Below, in pieces: positions 16,353 through 24,911 of a stretch of DNA of 33,856 nt (within the stretch, counting starts at the first letter, position 1; each line of letters starts with the position of its first letter). Position numbers and translations under genes: made by a program. The notes beneath the pieces were generated by a model. That model was given only the letters and a program-made list of their open reading frames with translations. It was not told where the DNA came from and searched no databases. The DNA comes from an uncultured Chloroflexota bacterium (GTDB lineage Bacteria; Chloroflexota; Anaerolineae; Anaerolineales; Anaerolineaceae), in assembly GCA_902774215.1 (NCBI GenBank), contig CACYHU010000020.1, positions 1 to 33,856 on the forward strand. The letters run 5' to 3'.

Positions 16353-17744
16353 TTAATTAATACTATTAACTGCTTCTTTCGCAGCATCCTCAGGAGTTGA
16401 CTGGTTTTTTATGATCTGGGTTACGGCATTATTCAGGGCAGGAACGATTTTGCCCGATACTTCATTAGACGGAATCAAAACGCCGTTTTCGCTGATCATT
16501 CGAATCAAATCATATTCAGGATCATTCTGAAAATTTGAATGATCGTTATTACGCACAGGCAGGTATCCGGCAAAAAATGATAGATCATTATTTACTGTAC
16601 TTTCACTGAGATATTCCGCAAATTTAACAGCCTCACCTTGAATCACCGGATTATCTTCCAATAAAACCAAATTCCATGTATTAATCATTGGATAACCATT
16701 AGCTTCGATCTGTAAAGGCAGTGAGCGAACACTCAGTTCCGATGTTTTATAATGGCGAAAACTCGATAACGGAGTAATTAATATTGAATAAGTGCCATCA
16801 TTAAACTTCTGCCATGCCTGATTCTGATCTGTCAATTGTGCGATAGAAGGAGGGAAAGAGCCATTCTGACTGCCGCCAAGAAAAAAATACAGAGTATCTG
16901 TCAGTTTATTCTGATCAAGGTAAGGCTGGCCGAGGTCGTTCAAGATATTCCCGCCCATCGTTATATACATAAAAGAACCAAAGGGGGAATTTGGAGTTGA
17001 TGGTGTAAAAGCTATAGGAAGACCCCGTCCGAGGATATCCTGCCAGTCTCCTAAATCAGCTCCGACTTTTGCTTTCCGATATGTTATAACAAGCCCATCG
17101 CCCAAAATCGGAATGCCGTAAGTATTATTATCAACCACAGCTGATTGCTTCGCAAAATTATACCATGTATCGCCATCCGAAAAAACACTTGTTTCGATAG
17201 GCTGCAATAAATTGCGCAATACACATGTTTCCATGGTACCGCGGGACATCAGAGCCAGAGAAGGAAGAACATCCTTGGCTATTTGATTAGCGGTAGTTAT
17301 TGTATTAAGCATGCTTCCTTCACCATTCGAAGCTTTTACTCTTACTACAATATTTATCTGCGGATGATCACTCATATAGATCGATATAGCATCTGAAAGC
17401 GCTTTTCCGGCCGGCGTATCCTGCTCTATATCAAATTCAGGCGGCACCCATAACTTGATCGTATAAACGGATGGCGTTGGTTCAGGAGTAGCCGTCACAG
17501 CACCTGCAGGCACAGCAGCAGTTCCCGCTTCCGGAGTTGACTGAACGACAGATGCGTTATTTCCCGCAAGTACCTGTGGCTGTTCGTTTTTTTCCCCCGC
17601 AGAATTATTGCCTAAGCTTTGTAAGAAAGGGATACTTTCACTGTTTATTGAACATCCGGACAGAAAAATGGTCAAAATAAGGATGAAATAAAAAAAGTGC
17701 TTTTCAGTTGAAGCCGTTTTTTTGTTTTCAGAATTTTTATTCAT
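16353..17744 (-). CDS. Extracellular solute-binding lipoprotein (ABC sugar-binding family 1-like), orphan
   Basis: The 463-residue product has a lipoprotein signal peptide with lipobox LSGC (Cys31). A low-complexity Thr/Pro/Ala-rich linker follows (AGAVTATPEPTPSVYTIKLW), then a type 1 solute-binding fold. Typical features are the IKLWVPPEF strand, the YGIPILGDGLVITYRK hinge region and FNDGTYSILITPLSSF. Such proteins deliver sugars to ABC importers. No permease or ATPase gene is adjacent; the downstream genes are a small membrane protein and two exported proteins. It may serve a distant importer or have been recruited for sensing or binding. A Shine-Dalgarno GGAG lies 8 bases before the ATG. 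Confidence 0.8.
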   Translation of the reverse strand: MNKNSENKKTASTEKHFFYFILILTIFLSGCSINSESIPFLQSLGNNSAGEKNEQPQVLAGNNASVVQSTPEAGTAAVPAGAVTATPEPTPSVYTIKLWVPPEFDIEQDTPAGKALSDAISIYMSDHPQINIVVRVKASNGEGSMLNTITTANQIAKDVLPSLALMSRGTMETCVLRNLLQPIETSVFSDGDTWYNFAKQSAVVDNNTYGIPILGDGLVITYRKAKVGADLGDWQDILGRGLPIAFTPSTPNSPFGSFMYITMGGNILNDLGQPYLDQNKLTDTLYFFLGGSQNGSFPPSIAQLTDQNQAWQKFNDGTYSILITPLSSFRHYKTSELSVRSLPLQIEANGYPMINTWNLVLLEDNPVIQGEAVKFAEYLSESTVNNDLSFFAGYLPVRNNDHSNFQNDPEYDLIRMISENGVLIPSNEVSGKIVPALNNAVTQIIKNQSTPEDAAKEAVNSIN

Positions 17745-17830
17745 TACAGTTTCTCCAATAATAAATAATTATACGCCATAATGAGGTTTCCTTTACTACG
17801 GATGCCAACAAATTCTTATTTTTAGAATAT

Positions 17831-17859
17831 TTAACATTATAATTTAACTTTGTTATAAT
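17831..17859 (+). promoter_or_regulatory. Promoter of the UbiA-mevalonate kinase-IPK operon
   Basis: TTAACA (17831-17836) and TATAAT (17854-17859) are spaced by 17 bases, and TG one base before the -10 box makes it an extended -10. A second -10-like box, TATACT (17912-17917), lies 6 bases before the ATG and could give a leaderless transcript. Confidence 0.65.
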
Positions 17860-17923
17860 CATTTATAAATTCAATCCTTTTGAGATTTTTAGCCGATGGC
17901 ATTTTTTAGCTTATACTATTATT

Positions 17924-18811
17924 ATGAAAAAAATTAAGAAAGTTTTATCTTCCCCGTATATTCATCAGATGCGGCCAAGGCAATATGCAAAGAACGCATT
18001 CATTTTTGCACCGCTTTTCTTTGATCGGCAATTATTTAATCTGCATGCTCTGACACTCACATTTCTTGGATTCATTACGCTCTGCATCCTTTCCAGCGGA
18101 GTTTATGTTCTGAACGACATTGTTGATGTTAATGCCGACCGCAATCATCCGCAAAAGAAATACCGCCCAATTGCAGCAGGGAAAATTTCAATAAAAAACG
18201 CCAAAATATTTTGTGTCTCTCTGTTTGCAGTCGCTTTCATTCTGGCATTTCTGCTAAATAAACTGTTTTTTATACTCTGTATCATAATGGTCATTATCAA
18301 TATATGCTATTCATTTAAACTAAAGCACATACCTTTGATCGATATAATAACCATTGGCATACTCTTTATCATTCGGGTCCTGAGCGGTGCTGTATTGATC
18401 CATGTTAAAATCTTTTCCCCATGGCTTTATATCGTTACATTTATGCTTGCACTATATCTCGGTTTTGGAAAACGCAGAGCTGAATTAGCAAGTATTGATG
18501 GCGCAAAAAATGAAACACGCCCGGTTCTGGACGGGTATACGGTTCCTTTCCTGGATCAATTACTCTCGATCATTTCTGCAGTGATTATTATTTCTTATAC
18601 CCTATATACCTTTTCCGGTCCCGCGGTTCCTTCAGATTATCGTATGCTCATAACAATACCTTTTGTTGTCTACGGAATATTCCGGTATCTTTATCTGATA
18701 CAGGTCAAACACCAGGGAGGCGCCCCGGAAGAGGTCCTCTTTTCCGACCGCTGGCTTCAGGGAACGATTGTTCTCTATGCAATTTTCGTTGTTTATGCTT
18801 TGTATTTATAA
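17924..18811 (+). CDS. UbiA-type polyprenyl-phosphate phosphoribosyltransferase (DPPR synthase-like)
   Basis: The 295-residue product has about eight transmembrane helices and the two Asp-rich motifs of the UbiA superfamily: NDIVDVNADRNHPQKKYRPIA after the second helix, and a GFGKRRAELASIDG stretch in the second half. The N-terminal MRPRQYAKNAFIFAPLFF matches the decaprenyl-phosphate phosphoribosyltransferase branch (Rv3806c type) rather than menaquinone or heme enzymes. That enzyme joins phosphoribose from PRPP to a polyprenyl phosphate, the first step towards lipid-linked arabinose- or ribose-type donors. The next gene, 12 bases downstream, encodes mevalonate kinase, so lipid-carrier precursor supply and use are linked. 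The donor's final fate is unknown. Confidence 0.83.
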   Translation: MKKIKKVLSSPYIHQMRPRQYAKNAFIFAPLFFDRQLFNLHALTLTFLGFITLCILSSGVYVLNDIVDVNADRNHPQKKYRPIAAGKISIKNAKIFCVSLFAVAFILAFLLNKLFFILCIIMVIINICYSFKLKHIPLIDIITIGILFIIRVLSGAVLIHVKIFSPWLYIVTFMLALYLGFGKRRAELASIDGAKNETRPVLDGYTVPFLDQLLSIISAVIIISYTLYTFSGPAVPSDYRMLITIPFVVYGIFRYLYLIQVKHQGGAPEEVLFSDRWLQGTIVLYAIFVVYALYL

Positions 18812-18823
18812 CAAGAAACGAAT

Positions 18824-19723
18824 ATGAATTCATCTGCATCAGCAAAAACGATTCTTTTTGGTGAACACGCAGTTGTTTACGGCGAGCCGGCGATAGCGAT
18901 TCCACTGCCTAACCTACGGACTTATGCTGAAATCCGTACTGATAACAATGAATTTCGGATTATCTCCGAAAATACAGGACTGAACAAAGCCTATAATGAT
19001 CTGGATCCGACAAGCGGAATAAAACATTTGATCGATCTTCTCATCAGCGAACTGCAGCTCGATGAACTTCCTCATGCGACTTTAATGATTCGGTCAGATA
19101 TACCGATCGCATCAGGCCTTGGTTCAGGAGCTGCGATGTCGGTTGCGGTCATCAGAGAATTCGCAAGATATTTCGATAAAAATCTCAGCAGCGGGGAAAT
19201 CAATGAAATTGCGTTCGAAATCGAGAAAATTTATCATGGTTTTCCGTCCGGGATCGATAACACAACAATTACATATGAGACACCGATAATTTTTTCAAAA
19301 TCCGGGGGATTCTCCAGATTTTCCGCTGATGTTACAAAGCTGCCGCTGCTTATTGTAGATTCCGGGATACGCAGCAGGACAGTTGATGCGGTAACTGATG
19401 TAAGGAATAATTATGAAAATAATAAAAAGTACCTACGCTTGATTGGTTTGCTTGTAAAAAAAGCAGAGCGGAAACTGAAAGAGGGAAACCTGGAAGAAAT
19501 CGGAATGCTGATGAACGAAAACCAGCATCTGCTTGCACAAATCGGTGTATCCTGTGAAGAAATAGATCAGTACATCAGCATAGCAGAAGTCAACAGAGCT
19601 TTGGGAAGCAAAATTACAGGTGCCGGACGGGGCGGGAATTTTCTGGTTCTGGCTCAAAATCGGGAACATGCCTGCGAATTGAAAAAGTTATACGAAAACA
19701 TTGGATTGAGAGTATTTCTATGA
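18824..19723 (+). CDS. mvk: Mevalonate kinase
   Basis: The 299-residue GHMP kinase starts with ASAKTILFGEHAVVYGEPAIA, the classic mevalonate kinase N-terminus. It has the ATP-binding motif PIASGLGSGAA (94-104), the substrate-site HGFPSGIDN (138-146) with the catalytic Asp, and motif 3 KITGAGRGG (263-271). It phosphorylates mevalonate to 5-phosphomevalonate in the cytoplasm. Its stop overlaps the start of the isopentenyl phosphate kinase gene by 4 bases. No phosphomevalonate kinase or decarboxylase gene is in the window. The pairing with IPK implies that 5-phosphomevalonate is decarboxylated before the second phosphorylation. Confidence 0.93.
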   Translation: MNSSASAKTILFGEHAVVYGEPAIAIPLPNLRTYAEIRTDNNEFRIISENTGLNKAYNDLDPTSGIKHLIDLLISELQLDELPHATLMIRSDIPIASGLGSGAAMSVAVIREFARYFDKNLSSGEINEIAFEIEKIYHGFPSGIDNTTITYETPIIFSKSGGFSRFSADVTKLPLLIVDSGIRSRTVDAVTDVRNNYENNKKYLRLIGLLVKKAERKLKEGNLEEIGMLMNENQHLLAQIGVSCEEIDQYISIAEVNRALGSKITGAGRGGNFLVLAQNREHACELKKLYENIGLRVFL

Positions 19724-20523
19724 TTACATTATTAAAACTCGGCGGATCACTGATAACTGATAAAAAAAAGGCTCATACTGTCCGTTCGGATGTATTACAC
19801 CGTCTGGCTAAAGAGATCCGTTCTTCATGGGAACCAACCCGCTATCCATTGATAATCGGACACGGATCAGGATCTTTCGGACATTTTCCCGCGAAAAAAT
19901 ACGGAACACGCAGCGGCGTTTACAGCGAAGCCCAATGGCATGGTTTCGCTGAAGTTCATTCGGAAGCAACATTCCTCAACAGATACGTTACAGACATTCT
20001 GAGAGAAGAGGGACTGCCGATTCTGAGTTTTGTCCCTATGGATAACATACGAACAAAAAACCACATTATCACTCAATGGGATACATCTGCCCTTGAGCAG
20101 TGTCTGTCAAAAAAAATAATTCCCATGATTTTCGGAGATACTGTTTTTGACAGCATTACAGGCGGCACCATTTTATCAACGGAAGACATTTTTATCCATT
20201 TATGCAATGTACTGGATGAACCTGTTCGTATATTGCTGGCCGGGCTGGAAGAAGGTGTCTGGGAAGATTTTCCCGTGAGAGAAAATCTGTTATCCGTTAT
20301 TTATTCGGATGAAGATGAAAATGAGGCGGGCATAAAAGGGTCGGAATTTACGGATGTGACCGGAGGAATGAACGAAAAAGTGCATTTGATGAAATCAGTT
20401 ATACGTTCCTGCAAAGCAGGTTCTGCAGTAATTTTTTCCGGTGAAACTGATGGTAATGTACAGAAAGTACTGAATGGAGAAAGAACCGGCACGCTGATTG
20501 CAAAATCAGATATATCAGCCTGA
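19720..20523 (+). CDS. Isopentenyl phosphate kinase
   Basis: The 267-residue product is an amino-acid kinase fold protein starting LLKLGGSLITDK. It has GHGSGSFGH (47-55), where the His residues separate isopentenyl phosphate kinases from other members of the fold, and FGDTVFDSITGGTILSTEDI near 139-158. It converts isopentenyl phosphate to isopentenyl diphosphate with ATP, the last step of the alternative mevalonate pathway. The gene is translationally coupled to mevalonate kinase by an ATGA overlap. Its 3' end overlaps the convergent acyltransferase gene by 9 bases, and no terminator is seen between them. Confidence 0.92.
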   Translation: MITLLKLGGSLITDKKKAHTVRSDVLHRLAKEIRSSWEPTRYPLIIGHGSGSFGHFPAKKYGTRSGVYSEAQWHGFAEVHSEATFLNRYVTDILREEGLPILSFVPMDNIRTKNHIITQWDTSALEQCLSKKIIPMIFGDTVFDSITGGTILSTEDIFIHLCNVLDEPVRILLAGLEEGVWEDFPVRENLLSVIYSDEDENEAGIKGSEFTDVTGGMNEKVHLMKSVIRSCKAGSAVIFSGETDGNVQKVLNGERTGTLIAKSDISA

Positions 20524-21528
20524 TTTCAAAAGTGTGTTCAAATATTTATGCAGCAAAAATCCCCCTGCCGTAGGCGCGGCTGCACATATCAGGAAATAAA
20601 CCGCAGCATCTGCGGGATTTCCGGAAAGGTTCAGCAGTGCCATATGGAACAGATATACTTCAAGTGTTATTCCTCCATACAGGTTCAGGACATTTTCAAG
20701 CTGCCGGATACGGACGAAATTTATAAACACGATAAAAACCTCAATCAGCAATAAAGCCATCAAAGTATCCAGATAATGGACATTAAATTTACAGAGAATC
20801 TGTTCGGCAGCAGGGATCCGGTACAGAAAGTGAAGGATTATTTTTATACCAGGGAATATTATCAGCCCGGCAATTGAGCATGGATGGTTATGATAACTCT
20901 TATAACCATAATAAACCCCTATAATAAAAGCAGGAAAACGACCCGTCATAATTGTAATGTTATGATAAATAGATAAAAAACAGGATAAAAGAAAGTCGCA
21001 GACAACAGCAAACATCAGGAGAATAAGCGTTTTTATTCCCACAGAAATGCCCGGAAATATTCTCGTATCCGTAAGATAATCATAGATAAGAGGGAATACA
21101 AGATAGAAAATTATAATTGCAGGCACATACCAGAATATGCTTGTCCCTTTTTTGAAAAAGGATATAAAAAATAAATCTTCAAGGAAACAGATAATTTTTT
21201 GATGACCGATCAGAAAATTATTTATTATCCAGTAGGTGCCCCCGATGATGAGATAGGTCGGAATCAGACGCGCAAGTCTCTTCCTGTAAAAATTGATAAC
21301 ATTTTTATCTTTTGTAAAGGAATAAAACACTCCGATACCGGATACAACCATAAATATATCGACACCGCAAATCCCGCGTGATAACAAATCTGCAAAATAG
21401 GGAACCGCTTTTTGATGGATCACAAGGCATTCTTTAAAATGACAGAACAATATTCCGACAATTGCCATTCCCATTAATTCAGACCTGTGTTTGCTCAGCT
21501 GCGAATAGTTCATATTATTATTTCCCAT
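20515..21528 (-). CDS. Acyltransferase family 3-like (OafA/YrhL type) membrane protein
   Basis: The 337-residue product is a ten-helix membrane protein. Its N-terminal SKHRSELMGMAIVGILFCHF corresponds to the R-x-D-x-L-R-G...H signature of acyltransferase family 3; the key His is kept but the Asp/Arg positions are Glu/Met. SRGICGVDIFMVVSGIGVFYSF matches the conserved loop after the second helix. Family members O-acetylate or O-acylate surface sugars. I choose ATG 21528, 15 bases after a perfect minus-strand TATAAT (21549-21544); ATG 21513 is an alternative. It is a single-gene unit, convergent with the IPK gene. Confidence 0.78.
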   Translation of the reverse strand: MGNNNMNYSQLSKHRSELMGMAIVGILFCHFKECLVIHQKAVPYFADLLSRGICGVDIFMVVSGIGVFYSFTKDKNVINFYRKRLARLIPTYLIIGGTYWIINNFLIGHQKIICFLEDLFFISFFKKGTSIFWYVPAIIIFYLVFPLIYDYLTDTRIFPGISVGIKTLILLMFAVVCDFLLSCFLSIYHNITIMTGRFPAFIIGVYYGYKSYHNHPCSIAGLIIFPGIKIILHFLYRIPAAEQILCKFNVHYLDTLMALLLIEVFIVFINFVRIRQLENVLNLYGGITLEVYLFHMALLNLSGNPADAAVYFLICAAAPTAGGFLLHKYLNTLLKSG

Positions 21529-21655
21529 AGTAATTCTTCTAAAATTATAATACACTGATGTTTTTCCCCGAATTCTTATGGAAGATATCTTCGCCTTTTT
21601 TCTATTCTCATGTTATGATTAGGTATATGCTTGTTATTTTGTCGTGGAGGTTAAC

Positions 21656-22810
21656 ATGAACTACGCATCATCTGCAAATCTGCTGCGAAAAGAAGAAATA
21701 ATTATTGCACCGTACGGGACCCATTCTAAAGATACCCGCGGGAGACTTTATCCGGAGGAAGAACACTCCTACAGGGGATGCTTTCAACGGGATAAAGACA
21801 GAATTCTTCACACAACTTCTTTTCGCCGGCTGGAATATAAAACGCAGGTCTTTGTAAATGATGAAGGGGATTATTACCGCACACGACTGACTCATACATT
21901 GGAAGTAGCACAGATTGGCCGGACGCTCGCACGTGCTTTAGGCGGAAATGAGGATCTTGCTGAGGCTATTTGCCTTGCACACGATATGGGACATCCGCCT
22001 TTCGGACACTCCGGAGAGGAAGTTCTTGCCCGAAAAATGGTAAACAACGGCGGTTTTAACCATAACCGTCAAACTCTGCGGATCGTCACTCAGCTTGAAA
22101 GACGCTACAGCGGCTTTAATGGACTGAATTTAAGCTATGAAACACTTGAAGGTATCGCCAAACATGAGACCGAATACGACACAATGGGGGATTTGAATTT
22201 CAACCCCGATATTCGAGGATCACTTGAAGCTCAAATTGCCAACATGGCAGATGAAACTGCTTATTCCGCCCACGATCTGGATGACGGACTCCGTTCCGGT
22301 TTACTGACTTTGGAAATGGTTCAGGAGCTTGGTATCTGGAGACTGATCCGTGATAACATCCATTTTGCAGATAATAAGCTTACGGACCTTGACAGACATC
22401 GTTTTATCAACGAATTGACATCTGTCGAAGTGGACGACATTGTGGAGAATTCACAACAGCTTATTCAGAAAAATCGCATCGAATCTGTCAGCGATTTAGT
22501 CCATATGCCTTATAATATAGTATCAAACAGTGAAATGATGGTTTCTATGAACAGGGAACTGAAGGATTTCCTTTTCCACAATATGTACCGTCATTACAGA
22601 GTTGTTCGAATGAGTGCCAAAGCCGACATGATCCTTTCGCGTCTGTTCGACACTTTCCTGAGCAATCCGAAAATGATGCCGACACATATTCAGGCAATGG
22701 TCGACGAAAAAGGGCTGGAAACAGCAATATGCGATTATATCGCCGGAATGACAGACCGCTATGCGGTTGAACAATATCAGAAACTGTTTGACCCGGCTAT
22801 CCTGCCGTAA
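21656..22810 (+). CDS. dgt: Deoxyguanosinetriphosphate triphosphohydrolase-like HD-domain protein
   Basis: The 384-residue product shows the dGTPase-family start FQRDKDRILHTTSFRRLEYKTQVF, then RTRLTHTLEVAQIGR with His80, and the HD motif CLAHDMGHPPFGHSGE with His109-Asp110. These His and Asp residues form the metal centre. Family members cleave dNTPs to deoxynucleoside and triphosphate and help set dNTP pools. ATG 21656 is chosen because GGAGG lies 5 bases before it; a GTG four codons upstream overlaps that ribosome site. An extended -10 box TGTTATGAT ends at 21619. greA follows 59 bases downstream with no convincing terminator between. Confidence 0.92.
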   Translation: MNYASSANLLRKEEIIIAPYGTHSKDTRGRLYPEEEHSYRGCFQRDKDRILHTTSFRRLEYKTQVFVNDEGDYYRTRLTHTLEVAQIGRTLARALGGNEDLAEAICLAHDMGHPPFGHSGEEVLARKMVNNGGFNHNRQTLRIVTQLERRYSGFNGLNLSYETLEGIAKHETEYDTMGDLNFNPDIRGSLEAQIANMADETAYSAHDLDDGLRSGLLTLEMVQELGIWRLIRDNIHFADNKLTDLDRHRFINELTSVEVDDIVENSQQLIQKNRIESVSDLVHMPYNIVSNSEMMVSMNRELKDFLFHNMYRHYRVVRMSAKADMILSRLFDTFLSNPKMMPTHIQAMVDEKGLETAICDYIAGMTDRYAVEQYQKLFDPAILP

Positions 22811-22869
22811 ACGGAATAACAAATTAATTACAGAAAGCAAAAATGCTTTTGATAAACAAGAGGTGAAAA

Positions 22870-23343
22870 ATGGCTGATCAGGCAACTTATTTAACTGCAG
22901 AAGGGAAAAAGAAACTCGAGGATGAGCTTGAAGAACTGAAAAATGTCAAACGTCCTGAAATCGCTGCGAGACTGCGCCATGCAATCGAACAGGGAGATAT
23001 TTCCGAAAACGCAGACTATTCTTCCGCAAAGGAAGATCAGGGTTTTATGGAAGGCCGGATTCAGGAATTAGAGAAACTGCTTTCCAATGTGAAACTCATA
23101 GATGAAATGGACCGTGAAAAGGGTGTCGTGAACATCGGTTCGGTTGTAACACTTCTTGAAGTTGGAGAAGATGAGGAAGAAGTTTATACCATCGTCGGCA
23201 CACATGAGGCTGATCCGATGAATAACAAGATATCATTTCTCTCTCCCATCGGAGAAGCGATCCATAAACATAAACAGGGTGAAACAGTAACTGTTGAAAC
23301 ACCCGGCGGAACCATCCGCATGAAAATCGTCAAAGTTCAATAA
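22870..23343 (+). CDS. greA: Transcription elongation factor GreA
   Basis: The 157-residue product has an N-terminal coiled coil with TAEGKKKLEDELEELKNVKRPEIAARL. The acidic tip GDISENADYSSAKEDQG (about 37-53) carries the Asp and Glu that support RNA cleavage in the RNA polymerase active site. The C-terminal FKBP-like domain ends with the SPIGEAIHKHKQGETVTVETPGG block. GreA rescues backtracked RNA polymerase. Length and motifs are normal. AGAGGTG lies 6 bases before the ATG. Confidence 0.97.
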   Translation: MADQATYLTAEGKKKLEDELEELKNVKRPEIAARLRHAIEQGDISENADYSSAKEDQGFMEGRIQELEKLLSNVKLIDEMDREKGVVNIGSVVTLLEVGEDEEEVYTIVGTHEADPMNNKISFLSPIGEAIHKHKQGETVTVETPGGTIRMKIVKVQ

Positions 23344-23352
23344 AAAAACAGG

Positions 23353-23378
23353 AACACCGGTTATGCCGGTGTTTTTTT
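23353..23378 (+). terminator. Rho-independent terminator after greA
   Basis: An 8-bp stem (23353-23360 with 23366-23373) with a 5-base loop is followed directly by a T-run. It starts 10 bases after the greA stop. Confidence 0.92.
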
Positions 23379-23467
23379 GTCAGCCAAATACCGGCCGGCA
23401 TGGCTGCTGGTAAAGCATATTTATGTGATAGTGGAATTAAGATTATCATTTTACCCTGTTCCGGCGT

Positions 23468-23496
23468 TTGACGGTTTACAATAAATATGCTATGAT
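23468..23496 (+). promoter_or_regulatory. Promoter of the ahcY cluster
   Basis: TTGACG (23468-23473) and TATGAT (23491-23496) are separated by exactly 17 bases. Transcription should begin near 23503, giving a leader of about 66 bases before ATG 23569. The leader contains a small hairpin (GGGATG at 23509-23514 with CATCCC at 23521-23526) and a good Shine-Dalgarno GGAGG. Confidence 0.7.
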
Positions 23497-23568
23497 TTAA
23501 AAAATTTTGGGATGTGTTTGCATCCCGTTGTGATAATGTGATTAACAGTTTATACTGGAGGATTTTTT

Positions 23569-24813
23569 ATGAGCTATATTCGTGACATCAATCTCGCGCC
23601 ATCTGGTAACGACAAGATTGAATGGGTTCGCCGCAATATGCCGCTGCTCCGCAGCATTCACAAACAATTTGAAAAAGACCAACCGTTCAAAGGACTGAAA
23701 GTCGGTCTTTCAGTCCATCTGGAAGCAAAAACCGCTTACCTGTGCCGTGTTCTGGCTGCCGGCGGCGCTGAAATGCACATCACAGGGTCTAACCCGCTTT
23801 CCACACAGGACGACGTCGCAGCCGCTCTTGCGGACGGTGGTTTAAACGTTTATGCTATTCACGCCTGCAGTCCTGAAGAATATGACAAATGCATTGAAAT
23901 GGTCGTAAAGTCAGAACCGGATATCATCATCGATGACGGCGGTGATATTATAAACATGCTGCACAATAGATATCCGGAGCTGGAAAAGAAGGTCATCGGC
24001 GGTGGTGAGGAGACTACTACAGGGATCATCCGTCTGAAAGCGATGGAACGGGATGGAGAATTAAAATTCCCCATGTTTGATGTCAACGATGCCAATTGCA
24101 AACACCTCTTCGACAATCGCTATGGTACCGGTCAGTCTGTATTTGACGGCATCAACGGAACCACCAACCTCATCGTTGCGGGCAAATACGTTGTCGTCGC
24201 GGGGTACGGCTGGTGCGGACGCGGTACTGCCATGCGTGCGAAAGGCCTCGGCGCCAAGGTCATCGTCACTGAAATCAATCCCGTCAAAGCCATCGAAGCT
24301 GTCATGGACGGTTTTGAGGTAATGCCGATGGCTGATGCGGCTAAGATCGGCGACATTTTTGTAACCACAACAGGCTGTAATCAGGTCATTACCGAAGATC
24401 ATTTCTATACCATGAAAGAAGGTGTTCTGCTTTCCAATGCAGGCCATTTCAACGTGGAAGTAGATGTAACCCGACTTGCAGAAATTGCAGTTGAATCCAA
24501 ACAAATGAAACCCAATATCATGGGCTATAAACTGAGCAATGGAAAATGGCTTTATGTCCTTGGTGAAGGCCGTCTGGTCAACCTCGCTGCCGGGAACGGT
24601 CATCCGGCTGAGATCATGGATATGAGTTTCGCCATCCAGGCTCTATGCGCCCGCTACCATGCAGACCACCGCGGAGAACTGCCGGCCAAATTAATGCCGG
24701 TACCGGAAGAAATCGATGACATGGTCGCACGTATGAAGCTTGAATCCATGGGTATTTCCATTGATGTACTGACGCCGGAACAGGAAAAATACCTGAGTTC
24801 CTGGCAAATATAG
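23569..24813 (+). CDS. ahcY: S-adenosylhomocysteinase
   Basis: The 414-residue product shows the substrate-domain stretch GLSVHLEAKTAYLCRVLAAGGAEM (46-69), IIDDGGDI near 120-127, and GGGEETTTGIIRL near 144-156. DVNDANCKHLFDNRYGTGQS follows near 171-190, then the NAD-binding GYGWCGRGTAMRAKGLGA (212-229). It reversibly hydrolyses S-adenosylhomocysteine to adenosine and homocysteine, with tightly bound NAD. The length fits the shorter bacterial/archaeal type that lacks the roughly 40-residue insert of longer homologues. GGAGG lies 8 bases before the ATG. It heads a group of SAM by-product salvage genes. Confidence 0.96.
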   Translation: MSYIRDINLAPSGNDKIEWVRRNMPLLRSIHKQFEKDQPFKGLKVGLSVHLEAKTAYLCRVLAAGGAEMHITGSNPLSTQDDVAAALADGGLNVYAIHACSPEEYDKCIEMVVKSEPDIIIDDGGDIINMLHNRYPELEKKVIGGGEETTTGIIRLKAMERDGELKFPMFDVNDANCKHLFDNRYGTGQSVFDGINGTTNLIVAGKYVVVAGYGWCGRGTAMRAKGLGAKVIVTEINPVKAIEAVMDGFEVMPMADAAKIGDIFVTTTGCNQVITEDHFYTMKEGVLLSNAGHFNVEVDVTRLAEIAVESKQMKPNIMGYKLSNGKWLYVLGEGRLVNLAAGNGHPAEIMDMSFAIQALCARYHADHRGELPAKLMPVPEEIDDMVARMKLESMGISIDVLTPEQEKYLSSWQI

Positions 24814-24822
24814 CAGAAGAAA

Positions 24823-24910
24823 GGCTATAGCTCTCAGGTGTCGGCAGCAAATGGTAAAACACTTTAATGGATTTACCGGGCATATCGCTGACACTTCTAA
24901 TACGATAGCT
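24823..24910 (+). ncRNA. Candidate structured leader (riboswitch-like) between ahcY and the MTA/SAH deaminase gene
   Basis: Three complementary pairs nest inside each other. P1 is GGCTAT (24823-24828) with ATAGCT (24905-24910), including one G-U pair. P2 is GTGTCGGC (24838-24845) with GCTGACAC (24887-24894), 8 bp with one G-U. P3 is GGTAAA (24853-24858) with TTTACC (24872-24877). The internal loops are 9/10 and 7/9 bases. A terminator-like hairpin follows immediately (24912-24930), and then the ribosome site of the deaminase gene. The pattern resembles an aptamer plus expression platform, but it matches no riboswitch class I can name. Confidence 0.45.
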
Positions 24911-24911
24911 G

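Noticed and set aside
16353-17744. Solute-binding gene as part of a complete ABC sugar importer operon
   Set aside because: No permease or ATPase gene lies on either side; the neighbours are other exported proteins and a divergent UbiA gene.
22834-22853. Possible terminator between dgt and greA (AAAGCA/TGCTTT)
   Set aside because: The stem is short and AT-rich, and the T-run is interrupted; read-through into greA seems as likely.
24061-24603. 180-codon open frame on the minus strand opposite ahcY
   Set aside because: Shadow of ahcY, whose NAD-binding motif lies in the same stretch.
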